This document shows positions 18,647 to 27,841 of a DNA stretch of 42,495 nucleotides, in pieces (the first letter of the stretch is position 1; each line of letters starts with the position of its first letter). The DNA comes from an uncultured Rhodospirillaceae bacterium (GTDB lineage Bacteria; Pseudomonadota; Alphaproteobacteria; UBA8366; GCA-2717185), in NCBI GenBank assembly GCA_913044215.1, contig CAJWOT010000007.1, positions 1-42,495 on the forward strand. Reading direction: 5' to 3'. Both the position numbers and the translations under genes were made by a program. The notes under the pieces are model-generated. The model was not told the origin of the DNA. It saw only the letters and a program-made list of their open reading frames with translations, and searched no databases.

Positions 18647-19870
18647 ATGAAGTTCGGAATTTTTTATGAGTTGCAGTTGCCCCGGCCCTGGGGCCCTGAC
18701 AGCGAACGGCAACTGTTCAACAATGCGCTGGATCAGATGGAATTGGCCGACAATCTGGGCTTCGACTACGCCTGGGAAGTCGAACATCACTTCCTTGAGG
18801 AATATTCGCACTGTCCGTCGCCGGAAGTCTTCCTGGGCGCGGCGAGCCAGCGCACGAAAAATATTCGCCTCGGACACGGCATCATCCAGCTGACCACCAA
18901 TCATCCGGCCCGCGTCGCAGAGAAGGTTGCCTCGCTCGATCTGCTAAGCAACGGCCGTGTCGAATTCGGCATGGGCGAAGGCGGCAGCGTGACCGAATTG
19001 GGACCGTTCGACCGCCCGCTCGAAACCAAACGTGAGGTTTGGGAAGATGCCGTTCGCGCCGTCATGCCGATGTTCAAGGATGGCGGCTGGGAATATCACG
19101 GCGAGTATTTCGATTTCCCGCTGCGCAACGTGCTACCGAAACCGGTGCAGAAACCGCACCCGCCGCTCTGGGTGGCGTGCTCGCAACTGAAGACGATCGA
19201 ATATGCGGGGCGCCGCGGCATGGGCGCGCTGGGATTCCAGTTCGTCAGCGGCGATGCCGCGAACGCGTGGGTGCATGCCTACTACAATTCCTTCACCAAA
19301 AGGCAGGACAAGCTGACTGATTACCAAACCAACCCGAACATGGCTTTGGTCAGCTATTTCATGTGCGCGGAAACCGACGAAGAAGCGCGCCGCCGGGCCG
19401 ACGGCATCCCGTTCTTCCAGTTCGCATTGCAGTTCTATAGCGCCGGCCGAATCGGCGCGCAGCGCGACCGGCCGCCGCCCGGAACCGTCGATCTGTGGGC
19501 CGAGTATGAGCGTTGGAAGTCCGAGAATCCGGAAGCGCATGCGCGCGCTATCTCCGGCGGTCTGATCGGTTCACCGGAGACGATCCGCAATCGCCTTCGC
19601 AAATATTCCACGTCCCATGTCGACCAGATCATTCTGCTGAATCAGGCCGGCAAGAACACGCACGAGCATATCTGCGAGAGCTTGGAACTGTTCGCCAAGG
19701 AAGTCATGCCGGAGTTCCAGGCGAACGAGCCGGAACATCAGGAATGGAAGCAGAAGGTCCTGTCTGGCGAGATCGAGCTCGAAGAGATCGACACATCGCC
19801 TTACGAGAGCCGGTTCAGCAAGAATTCGGTGCAGGCCGACTCGATCCGCAGCGCCGACGCGGCGGACTGA
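18647..19870 (+). CDS. LLM class flavin-dependent oxidoreductase
   Basis: MKFGIFYELQLPRPWG...AWEVEHHFLEEYSHCPSPEVFLGAASQRTKNIRLGHGI; SD GGAAGGTGGAG. Confidence 0.94.
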   Translation: MKFGIFYELQLPRPWGPDSERQLFNNALDQMELADNLGFDYAWEVEHHFLEEYSHCPSPEVFLGAASQRTKNIRLGHGIIQLTTNHPARVAEKVASLDLLSNGRVEFGMGEGGSVTELGPFDRPLETKREVWEDAVRAVMPMFKDGGWEYHGEYFDFPLRNVLPKPVQKPHPPLWVACSQLKTIEYAGRRGMGALGFQFVSGDAANAWVHAYYNSFTKRQDKLTDYQTNPNMALVSYFMCAETDEEARRRADGIPFFQFALQFYSAGRIGAQRDRPPPGTVDLWAEYERWKSENPEAHARAISGGLIGSPETIRNRLRKYSTSHVDQIILLNQAGKNTHEHICESLELFAKEVMPEFQANEPEHQEWKQKVLSGEIELEEIDTSPYESRFSKNSVQADSIRSADAAD

Positions 19871-19876
19871 CGGTCG

Positions 19877-21118
19877 TCAGCGCTGGATAACCGCGTCGAC
19901 GTCGATCTCGACGAGGATTTCCGGGCTGGCGAAACCGTCGACGATGAGGCCGGTGCCGACGGGATGCACGCCTTTCAGGTAAGGGCCGACCGCCTGATAG
20001 ACCGCGTCGCGATAGGCGCGGTCGGCGATGTAGATGGTGATCTTGCAGATATCATCCAGGCTTGATCCCGCGCTCGCCAGCAAATCCTTGATGGTTCGCA
20101 TGGCGTGGTCCGCCTGCGCCCCGGCATCGCCATGCGCGAATTCTTCGCCCGCCGTCGGGGTGCCGGTTTGCCCCCACAGATAAACCCGGTCGCCGGCGAC
20201 GACAGTCTTGCAGAAGCGTGAGCCCAGTTTCGGCCCGTCGGGATATTCGTCATCGGTGTCGAACTTGTACAGGCGCGCGTGCGGCGTCCCTTTCGCCAAG
20301 GTGATCGCCATATCGATCTCGAACAGAATTTCGGGGCGCGCGAAGCCGCGCACGATCAGACCGGTCGAACAAGGATAGGTATCGCCCAAATGCCGTCCCA
20401 GCACCTGATAGACCGGCTCCCGATAGGCGCGGTCGCCGATGTAAACCCGCAGTTTGCAGACATCGTCGAAACTAGCACCCGCCTCTTCGAGCAAGGCCCA
20501 CGCATTCCGCATCGCCAAATCGGCCTGTTCGGCAGCATCCTCCGGCCGGTGACCAGACCCAGCATTGCGGGACCCATCCAGGGTCGCCCCGGTCTGTCCG
20601 CGCAGATAGATCTCATCGTCTGTACGGACCACCATGCAGGAATTGCGTGTGACGCCAGTCTGGTTGAACCAGTTTTCCGTGTTGAACAAGCGAAACTTTT
20701 CGTGCCCGCCGGCGGACGGAATGACCGCTTCGATATCTAACTCGACCTTCATCTGCGGCGTCGCTAAACCCTTGACGACAAGGCCGGTGCCCACAGTTGC
20801 GGTGTCCTTCAAATGCTTCGCGACCGTGCTATACACCGGCACACGGTAGGCCCGGTCAGTGATATAGGTCGTGACCTTGCAAATATGCTCCAGGCTGGAC
20901 CCGGCTTCTTCCAGCAGCGTCTTCACATTGCGCATCGCCTGATCGGCCTGCGCCGCAGCGTCCTCCGCACCCACCATGTTCTGATCGAGATTGAGGCCGG
21001 TTTGGCCGCGCATGAATATCCGGTTCCCCGCCTTGGCGACCATGCTCATATCATTTTCCAAGGTCTGACCCGGGTAGACATCCTTCGTGTTGAATTTTCG
21101 AAACCGTTCGATCTTCAT
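19877..21118 (-). CDS. Three tandem RidA/YjgF-family domains in one polypeptide
   Basis: Three internal repeats: MRGQTGLNLD/LRGQTGATLD/LWGQTGTPTA; CKVTTYITDRAYRVPVY/CKLRVYIGDRAYREPVY/CKITIYIADRAYRDAVY; TPQMKVELDIEAVI/RPEILFEIDMAIT/SPEILVEIDVDAVI. Confidence 0.92.
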   Translation of the reverse strand: MKIERFRKFNTKDVYPGQTLENDMSMVAKAGNRIFMRGQTGLNLDQNMVGAEDAAAQADQAMRNVKTLLEEAGSSLEHICKVTTYITDRAYRVPVYSTVAKHLKDTATVGTGLVVKGLATPQMKVELDIEAVIPSAGGHEKFRLFNTENWFNQTGVTRNSCMVVRTDDEIYLRGQTGATLDGSRNAGSGHRPEDAAEQADLAMRNAWALLEEAGASFDDVCKLRVYIGDRAYREPVYQVLGRHLGDTYPCSTGLIVRGFARPEILFEIDMAITLAKGTPHARLYKFDTDDEYPDGPKLGSRFCKTVVAGDRVYLWGQTGTPTAGEEFAHGDAGAQADHAMRTIKDLLASAGSSLDDICKITIYIADRAYRDAVYQAVGPYLKGVHPVGTGLIVDGFASPEILVEIDVDAVIQR

Positions 21119-21196
21119 GACCGTCCCCCTGCCCGCGGAAGCCCAATTGCGCTAGAAATAGTATTCCAGTCTAACCGCTTTAAGGACCCCACAGCC

Positions 21197-21681
21197 ATGG
21201 TCCGGTCGGCCGAACCGGCAGACGCACCCGCTCTGTGCGCGCTTTACAACCACTACATAAAAACCTCGATCGTCACCTTCGAGGAAGAACCCGTCACCGC
21301 GGAAGACTTCCGGCACCGCATCGAAACCATCCTCGAAGCGTATCCGTGGCTGGTTTACGAAGAGGCCGGCACGATCGGCGGCTACGTCTATGCCGGCCCT
21401 TGGAAGATGCGCAACGCCTATCGGTTTTCAGCCGAAACGACGGTCTACCTGGACGAGGCGTTCCACGGCAAAGGGATCGGGACAGCGCTGTACGAAAAGC
21501 TGATTCAGGATTTGCGTAACCGCGACATCAATGCCGTGATGGCAGGCATTGCGCTACCTAACGACGGTAGCGTCGCGTTGCATGAGAAGGTTGGCTCCCG
21601 AAAAGTCGCGCATTTTGAAAAGTTGGCTGGAAGTTTAACAAGTGGATCGACGTCGCCTATTGGGAACAAATGCTGCGGTAG
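21197..21681 (+). pseudogene. GNAT N-acetyltransferase (phosphinothricin acetyltransferase-like) with 1-nt frameshift near its C-terminus
   Basis: MVRSAEPADAPALCALYNHYIKTSIVTFEEE...GKGIGTALYEKLI...KVAHFEKL, then another frame gives WKFNKWIDVAYWEQMLR*. Confidence 0.85.
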
Positions 21682-21753
21682 CGACCCCACGATTGCGCCA
21701 GCCGCCACCGCGCGGGAGAATGACGCAATGCATAGAGGGAGACTGTCCGCGAC

Positions 21754-22230
21754 ATGGCCAAATCCAAACTCACCGTCAACGGAACGGCGCAAGAGGTCGA
21801 CTGCGATCCGGCGACGCCATTGCTGTACGTCCTACGCAATACACTCAACCTGAAAGGCGCGAAGTTTGGCTGCGGCCTGGAGCAATGCGGCGCCTGTGCC
21901 GTACTTATCGACGGTGAGCCGGTGCTGTCCTGCGTTCGCGCGGTTTCGGAGTTCGACGGACAGAACATCACGACGGTCGAAGGATTGTCGGAGAATGGTG
22001 AACCAAATGCGGTGCAGCGCGCCTTTATCGCGGAAAGCGCGGCCCAATGCGGCTACTGCACAAGCGGCCTCGTGGTCGCAACTACGGCGCTGCTGAAACG
22101 CAACCCGCAACCGAGCCGGGAGGACATCAACGAGGCACTCGCCGACCATCTATGCCGCTGCGGCTCGCATGTCCGGGTGTTGAAAGCGATCGACAGACTC
22201 GCTGCCGCGGGAGGGTCACATGACCGCTAG
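21754..22230 (+). CDS. (2Fe-2S)-binding subunit of molybdenum hydroxylase (IorA/NicA-like)
   Basis: GCGLEQCGACAVLIDG; AAQCGYCTSG; DHLCRCGSHVRVLKAI. Confidence 0.95.
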   Translation: MAKSKLTVNGTAQEVDCDPATPLLYVLRNTLNLKGAKFGCGLEQCGACAVLIDGEPVLSCVRAVSEFDGQNITTVEGLSENGEPNAVQRAFIAESAAQCGYCTSGLVVATTALLKRNPQPSREDINEALADHLCRCGSHVRVLKAIDRLAAAGGSHDR

Positions 22231-24361
22231 CCTCGAAAAACAGCCGAACCTGGATCAGTGGCTGGCGATCACCGGCGACGGCCGTGTGGTAGTGCGCAGT
22301 GGCAAGGTCGATATCGGCCAACGGATTTCGACCGCGCTCGCTGCCATCGCGGCGGAGGAACTCGACGTCTCGCTCGACCGTATCGCCATGGCCACCGTCG
22401 AAACCGGTGTTTCGCCGGATGAGGGTGTCACCTCCGGCAGCAACTCGATGCAGGATTCCGGTCAGGCGATACGTCTCGCCGGAGCCACAGCGCGTCGCTA
22501 CCTGATCAACAAGGCAGCCGCGCAGCTCGATGTCGAACCGGCCTCTCTCGAGATTGCCGACGGGCTGATCCGGTCGCGTGATACCAACCGCTCCGTCAAC
22601 TATTGGGAGCTGCAGGGCGACCAGCCTTTTGAAGTCCCGATCGACCCGGAAGCCACCGTCAAGGCACCAGGAGACTACGAGGAGGTCGGCAATCCGCAAA
22701 CGGCCCGCGGTCTCGCCGACCTGGTCACTGGGCAGCCGATCTTCGTGCACGATATGAATCCACCGGGCATGCTGCACGCGCGCGTCATCCGACCGCCGCA
22801 TTATCACGCGCGGCTGCACGCGCTGGACGAAAGCGCGTGCGAGCGGATCGAAACGTCGGGGGTGCGCGTTGTTCGGGACGGCAGCCACCTTGCTGTCGCG
22901 GGTGCAGACGAATATGCCGTCGTCAAGGCGGCGGAGCGGCTCGCCGCTGCCGCGGACTGGGACATGCGTGGCGGGCTGCCCACCGCCGATATTTTCGACG
23001 CCATGAAAACGAATGAACGGGTCAGTCTGCCAGTCGCCGACGGTATCCCGCGTCGCGAACCTGTGCCGGACCTCCCGGACCCGCCCGCGGACGTCGCGAC
23101 TACGCTGACCGCCCGCTACGAGAAACCCTACCACATGCATGGGTCGCTGGGCCCATCTGCCGCTCTGGCCCAGACCGACGGTGACAAAATCCACATCTGG
23201 ACGCACAGCCAGGGCATCTACGTGCTGCGCGAGGCGCTGGCCGGCGGGCTCGGCATGGCGGAAGAAGATCTTCATATCGTGCATGTCCCAGGGGCCGGCT
23301 GTTACGGCCATAACGGCGCCGACGATGTGGCCGTCGATGCGGCGCTGGTGGCGCGTGCCCTGCCCGGTACGCCGATCCTGTTGAAATGGACTCGCGAGGA
23401 CGAGCATGCCTGGGAGCCCTATTCGACCTGTATGGCGATGGCCGTGCAGGCGAGTTTGGATGCAGAGGGCAATGTCGTCGCTTGGTCGCAAGAAAGCTAT
23501 GGCGACACGTTCATGATGCGACCGCGCAACAGTCCGCCGGGCGAAGGCGCGCGTCGGCTGCTGCCATTGCGCTATATCGAAAACGGCGCCGAAGACCCGG
23601 TGCCGCAGCCGGCCATGCGCTACCATGTCGGCATCCACCGGAACCTCGACCCGCTTTACAAATTTCCAAACCCGCGACTGGTGAAAAATCTGGTCCGCGG
23701 TCTGCCGTTGCGCACCTCCGCGCTGCGCACCCTGGGCGGTTTCGCCAACGTGTACGCCATCGAATGTTTTCTGGATGAACTCGCCGAGGCGGCAGGTATA
23801 GATCCAGTCGAATTCCGATTGCGCCATCTCGATGACGACCGCGCAAAGGCCTGCGTTCAGGCGTTAGCCGACAGCTTGTTCAAGGACAGCAAACCGGACA
23901 ACAGGGGCCGTGGCATCGGATTTGCGCAATACACCAACTCAAAGGCCTACTCTGCAGTCGGGGTGGAGCTGGAAGTCAGCGACGATGCTGCAATCAAGCT
24001 GCACCGCGCCGTGGTCAGCGTGGACGCCGGACAAGTCGTCGATCCGGACGGGCTGATCATGCAAAGCGAAGGTGGCTTCATCCAAGCGGCAAGCTGGGCA
24101 CTGCATGAAGAGGTCAAATTCGACCGCGACGGCGTCACCAGCCGCGATTGGGACAGCTATCCGATACTGCGCTTCGACAACATCCCAGAGATCGAGACGA
24201 TCCTGATTGACCGGCCCGGCGATCCTTATCTCGGAGCCGGTGAGGCGGTCAGTGGCCCGGCGGGTGCAGCGATCGCCAATGCGGTCTATGACACAACAGG
24301 CCTGCGTTTGCGGCGAATGCCTTTCACGCCGGAGGCGCTTCGCGCTGCAGCGATGAGTTAA
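22220..24361 (+). CDS. Molybdopterin-binding subunit of IorB-type molybdenum hydroxylase
   Basis: WLAITGDGRVVVRSGKVDIGQRISTALAAIAAEELDV; SNSMQDSGQAIRLAGATAR; LRTSALRTLGGFANVYAIECFLDELA; overlaps the preceding gene by 11 nt. Confidence 0.94.
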   Translation: MTASLEKQPNLDQWLAITGDGRVVVRSGKVDIGQRISTALAAIAAEELDVSLDRIAMATVETGVSPDEGVTSGSNSMQDSGQAIRLAGATARRYLINKAAAQLDVEPASLEIADGLIRSRDTNRSVNYWELQGDQPFEVPIDPEATVKAPGDYEEVGNPQTARGLADLVTGQPIFVHDMNPPGMLHARVIRPPHYHARLHALDESACERIETSGVRVVRDGSHLAVAGADEYAVVKAAERLAAAADWDMRGGLPTADIFDAMKTNERVSLPVADGIPRREPVPDLPDPPADVATTLTARYEKPYHMHGSLGPSAALAQTDGDKIHIWTHSQGIYVLREALAGGLGMAEEDLHIVHVPGAGCYGHNGADDVAVDAALVARALPGTPILLKWTREDEHAWEPYSTCMAMAVQASLDAEGNVVAWSQESYGDTFMMRPRNSPPGEGARRLLPLRYIENGAEDPVPQPAMRYHVGIHRNLDPLYKFPNPRLVKNLVRGLPLRTSALRTLGGFANVYAIECFLDELAEAAGIDPVEFRLRHLDDDRAKACVQALADSLFKDSKPDNRGRGIGFAQYTNSKAYSAVGVELEVSDDAAIKLHRAVVSVDAGQVVDPDGLIMQSEGGFIQAASWALHEEVKFDRDGVTSRDWDSYPILRFDNIPEIETILIDRPGDPYLGAGEAVSGPAGAAIANAVYDTTGLRLRRMPFTPEALRAAAMS

Positions 24362-25078
24362 GCGAAAAAGATAACGCTCCTTTTCGCCGCCTTTCTGGCC
24401 GGGTGCGTGAGCACGCAACCGTGCAAGGGAACGCCCAGCGCCGACGGGACAATCTGCGCGGTAAACCACGACCCGGGAGTCTCGGAACAGCAGATTCAAC
24501 ATCTTGCAGAACAGGCCGCACGGGAACGCGCCGCGCTGATCGACTATCTCGGCAATGATGTCGGCCCCATCACGGTAATTGTACGCGACAAGGGGAACGC
24601 CCGGCACAAACCGCCAGCGACCATTTTCATCCCGTCACGGCAGATCGCGAAGCGTTACGCCATCACCGCGCATGAGATCACCCACTTTTTGACCCAAGGC
24701 TGGGCATCATTGGTTTTGAAGGAAGGCTTGGCAGTTTACGTACAATTCCACCTAGGAGAGCAGCAAGGCTGGCCGAACTATCGCCGGTCGGTCCATGCTG
24801 CCGCGCGGCACTGGATCGAGAATGATGCCACCGCCATCCGGTCGCCCACCGACGCCGAAGCGGCGTTACAGGGCAGACGCAAGGGCCAACGCCAAAAACT
24901 GTTGGCCACGTATAGCGTATCTGGATCCTGGGTCATGTGGTTGCTAGAGAAAAAGTTTTCCGGCGATATTCAGCGCTTCCTGACGACGCTTTATCGATCC
25001 GGCGACTATCGCGTGGCGCTCAATGAGCGCGACACCGATTTGTATGTGCAATGGCGTGCCTACTTGAATTCGCGGTAA
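24362..25078 (+). CDS. Putative lipoprotein metallopeptidase (gluzincin/peptidase MA-like); start codon unclear
   Basis: KKITLLFAAFLAGC lipobox; ITAHEITHFL (HExxH) then LKEGLAVYVQ; no ATG/GTG/TTG upstream of the lipobox in this frame. Confidence 0.65.
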   Translation, partial: AKKITLLFAAFLAGCVSTQPCKGTPSADGTICAVNHDPGVSEQQIQHLAEQAARERAALIDYLGNDVGPITVIVRDKGNARHKPPATIFIPSRQIAKRYAITAHEITHFLTQGWASLVLKEGLAVYVQFHLGEQQGWPNYRRSVHAAARHWIENDATAIRSPTDAEAALQGRRKGQRQKLLATYSVSGSWVMWLLEKKFSGDIQRFLTTLYRSGDYRVALNERDTDLYVQWRAYLNSR

Positions 25079-25086
25079 GATCGACC

Positions 25087-25526
25087 ATGGCATACGAACT
25101 GAAAACGAAGCAGAACAACGGCAGCGTCGATGCCTATCTCGACACGGTCACGAACGAGAAACGCCGGAACGATGCCCTCTCAGTCATGGAGATTATGGGC
25201 CGCGTAACAGGTCTTGAGCCAAAATTATGGGGCAAGAGTCTGATCGGCTTCGGCAATTACCACTATAAATTCAAAAGCGGCCAGGGGGCGAATGGCCGAT
25301 TACCGCCGTCGCCCCGCGCAAACAGGCGCTCAGCGTCTATATCATGCCCGGTTTCAAGGCCTGTGGAGACCTTATGAAGAAGCTGGGCAAGTATAAGACC
25401 GGCGTTTCCTGTCTTTACGTGAAGCGGCTTGAGGATGTGGAAATTGTAGTTCTTGAGGAACTGATCGCTCGATCCGTCGCCGACATGCGGCGCCTTTATC
25501 CAGAAGACGCGAATCGCAAGGGCTAG
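25087..25526 (+). pseudogene. DUF1801 domain protein disrupted by 1-nt frameshift
   Basis: MAYELKTKQNNGSVDAYLDTV...LWGKSLIGFGNYHYKFKSGQG // (other frame) GEWPITAVAPRKQALSVYIMPGFKACGDLMKKLGKYKTGVSCLYVKRLEDV; break at the GGGGG run around 25284. Confidence 0.85.
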
Positions 25527-25537
25527 TGGCGCCGCAT

Positions 25538-26587
25538 ATGACCGTCAGCAGCAGGAAACCAGAAACCGGCCCCGATGTCTGGCAGGGAGCCAACCTGAAA
25601 CAAGACGCAAGCTGGACCTATCAGTTTACCGAAAGCGATATCCAGGAACTCGAATCGGCATTGAGAGATTGTCCCGCTGAATCGGACGACTTGCGCGCGG
25701 TTACACGAGAGACATATCCGCTGCCAAACCTGTCCGCGACGCTCGCCGAACTGCAGCGCGACGTCGTCAAAGGACGCGGCTTCGTTTTGCTCACAGGGCT
25801 CCCGGTCGACCGCTATAGTCAGCTCGAGGCGGCCACGATTTATTGGGCGATCGGACAATATTTCGGCGTCCCCGTATCGCAGAATGCGGCGGGCCATTTG
25901 CTCGGCCACGTGAAAGACGTGGGGGACCTCAAGGACGGAACAGAACGGCGGGCCTACCAGACCAGCGAAGCCCTGCGATACCACACGGACTCTTGCGACA
26001 TCGTCGGTCTGTTCTGCTGGCGCGGCGCACAGGCCGGCGGCCTCAGCAGCATCGCCAGCGCCGGCGCCGTGCACAACGCGATCGGCCAAAAGAACCCCGA
26101 TCTGTTGGACGCGCTTTACGAGCCGTTCGCCATTTCCCGCATCGGCGAAATTCCAGAGGGCAAACTGCCTTGGTACATGACCCCGGTCTTCAACGACTTC
26201 CGCGACTGTATGACCTGTATCTATCCGGCGCGTGACCTGCGGGCCGCCGCGGTGTTGTCCGGCGCACCGCGTCTCACCCGCCGGCAAGAAGAGGCGCTTG
26301 AGCTCCTCGACAGTGTCGCGGAAGAATTCAGTCTCAAGATGGATTTCGAGCCGGGCGACATGCAGTTCCTGCACAATCACACGGTCCTGCACGGGCGTAC
26401 GGCCTACGAGGATGGTGGGCCGCAAGGCGGCCGCAGGCATCTGCTCCGGTTATGGTTGTCCGCTCCGAACGGCCGCCCGCTACCGCCGCACTTCGCCGAA
26501 CGCTATGGCACCGTCGAACAGGGCGCCGTGCGTGGCGGAATCATTTGCCCGGAGACGAAACTGTCGACGCCAATCGATATCGACTAA
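25538..26587 (+). CDS. TauD/TfdA-family Fe(II)/2-oxoglutarate-type dioxygenase
   Basis: RYHTDSCDIVGLF (HxD), FLHNHTVLHGRTAYED...GRRHLLRLWLS. Confidence 0.88.
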   Translation: MTVSSRKPETGPDVWQGANLKQDASWTYQFTESDIQELESALRDCPAESDDLRAVTRETYPLPNLSATLAELQRDVVKGRGFVLLTGLPVDRYSQLEAATIYWAIGQYFGVPVSQNAAGHLLGHVKDVGDLKDGTERRAYQTSEALRYHTDSCDIVGLFCWRGAQAGGLSSIASAGAVHNAIGQKNPDLLDALYEPFAISRIGEIPEGKLPWYMTPVFNDFRDCMTCIYPARDLRAAAVLSGAPRLTRRQEEALELLDSVAEEFSLKMDFEPGDMQFLHNHTVLHGRTAYEDGGPQGGRRHLLRLWLSAPNGRPLPPHFAERYGTVEQGAVRGGIICPETKLSTPIDID

Positions 26588-26889
26588 CCGTCAACCACTT
26601 CCTCGAAATGACGATCGAACCGGTCGTAGCAGGTCCGCATGTGCTTACGGACCGCTTCGAATTCCGCACTGTCGGCGCGCGCTTGAAGGTCTCGGTCCCG
26701 TTCCTCGATCGAGTCGTACGTGCATTGCCAGGTGACGTCCGGTCCTTCATCCGACGGGTCGACTTTGTGCTGGATCGTTCCGCGTTTCAGGCCGATCGAC
26801 TCACGCACGTCACAGGCGCGCGCCCGGGTCCGGCGCACTGCGTCCGCCATGCTAGGCTTCGCGTAGTAATGAGTCCGTTCAATGAACAT
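26584..26889 (-). CDS. Small protein, probably dimeric alpha/beta-barrel-like
   Basis: MFIERTHYYAKPSMADAVRRTRARACDVRESIGLKRG...; convergent stop overlap (CTAA) with the TauD gene. Confidence 0.55.
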   Translation of the reverse strand: MFIERTHYYAKPSMADAVRRTRARACDVRESIGLKRGTIQHKVDPSDEGPDVTWQCTYDSIEERDRDLQARADSAEFEAVRKHMRTCYDRFDRHFEEVVDG

Positions 26890-26900
26890 GAGACAATCGA

Positions 26901-27830
26901 TTACTCCGCATATTTGCCCGTTAGTTGCGGCGTATGGCGGCCCTCGCCTCCTTGTTCGGTATGTTCGTGCCGTGTCGTACGCGCCCAGGTTCGTTTCAGG
27001 TCGTCGCGAACGTTGAATTTGAGCCGGCCCATGCCTTCGCATTCGAGCTCGATCACGTCACCATCCATGAAGCTGCTGAGTCCGCGGTGGTTGGTCCCGG
27101 TCGCCAGAATGTCACCAGGAACCAGCGTGTGGATTGAGGTCACCCATTCGATACAGCGCGCGATGTTGTGCGCCATGTCATCGGTATTGAAGTCCTGTTT
27201 GATCTTCCCATTGACCCACAGCTTGACGCCGAGGCTCTGTGGATTCTCGACCTCATCCGCGGTTACCAGATAGGGGCCGATCGGCGCGAACGTGTCACGC
27301 GACTTCATCTGAAAGAAAACGTTGCCGGCAGGCGGCAACCCTCGCGCCGATCCGTCAATGAAGTTCATGTAGCCGAACACGTAATCCATCGCGTCGGCCG
27401 CCTTGACGTTAGACGCGCGTTTGCCGATGACGACAGCCAACTCCGCCTCTCCTTCGAAAATAGTGGCGGGCACGTCCGGTAGCACCATCGTATCGCCGTG
27501 CCCGATAATCGCGCTTGGTGATTTGTGGAAGGCGTTGATCGGCGCCGGCTCGGCGAGCGTCCCATCTTCCATGTAATTGACTGCCATACAGTCGATCGTG
27601 ACTGGCCGCGGCAAAGGCGGGCGAATTCGAACGCCAGACACCGCAACACCTGTTCCGGCCTCCGCAGCCGCCTCCAGCGCACTACGGTAGTCAGCGAAAT
27701 TTTCGATCAACCCATTGATCAGATCATGCGGGCCCGTGTGCGGGATATCCTGAACCGCACCGGTAACATCCACGACCGTGTCGCCTTTGACGGCACCCAG
27801 TTTGAAATCATCGAAAAAACACAGCTTCAT
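26901..27830 (-). CDS. Fumarylacetoacetate hydrolase family protein
   Basis: IFEGEAELAVVIGKRASNV; DGSARGLPPAGNVFFQMKSRDTFAPIGPYLVT; GDILATGTNHRGLSSFMDGDVIELECEGMG. Confidence 0.93.
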   Translation of the reverse strand: MKLCFFDDFKLGAVKGDTVVDVTGAVQDIPHTGPHDLINGLIENFADYRSALEAAAEAGTGVAVSGVRIRPPLPRPVTIDCMAVNYMEDGTLAEPAPINAFHKSPSAIIGHGDTMVLPDVPATIFEGEAELAVVIGKRASNVKAADAMDYVFGYMNFIDGSARGLPPAGNVFFQMKSRDTFAPIGPYLVTADEVENPQSLGVKLWVNGKIKQDFNTDDMAHNIARCIEWVTSIHTLVPGDILATGTNHRGLSSFMDGDVIELECEGMGRLKFNVRDDLKRTWARTTRHEHTEQGGEGRHTPQLTGKYAE

Positions 27831-27841
27831 AATGGTATTCC

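Noticed and set aside
22127-23827. 566-aa minus-strand ORF
   Set aside because: Antisense to the IorB-type gene; composition is shadow-ORF-like.
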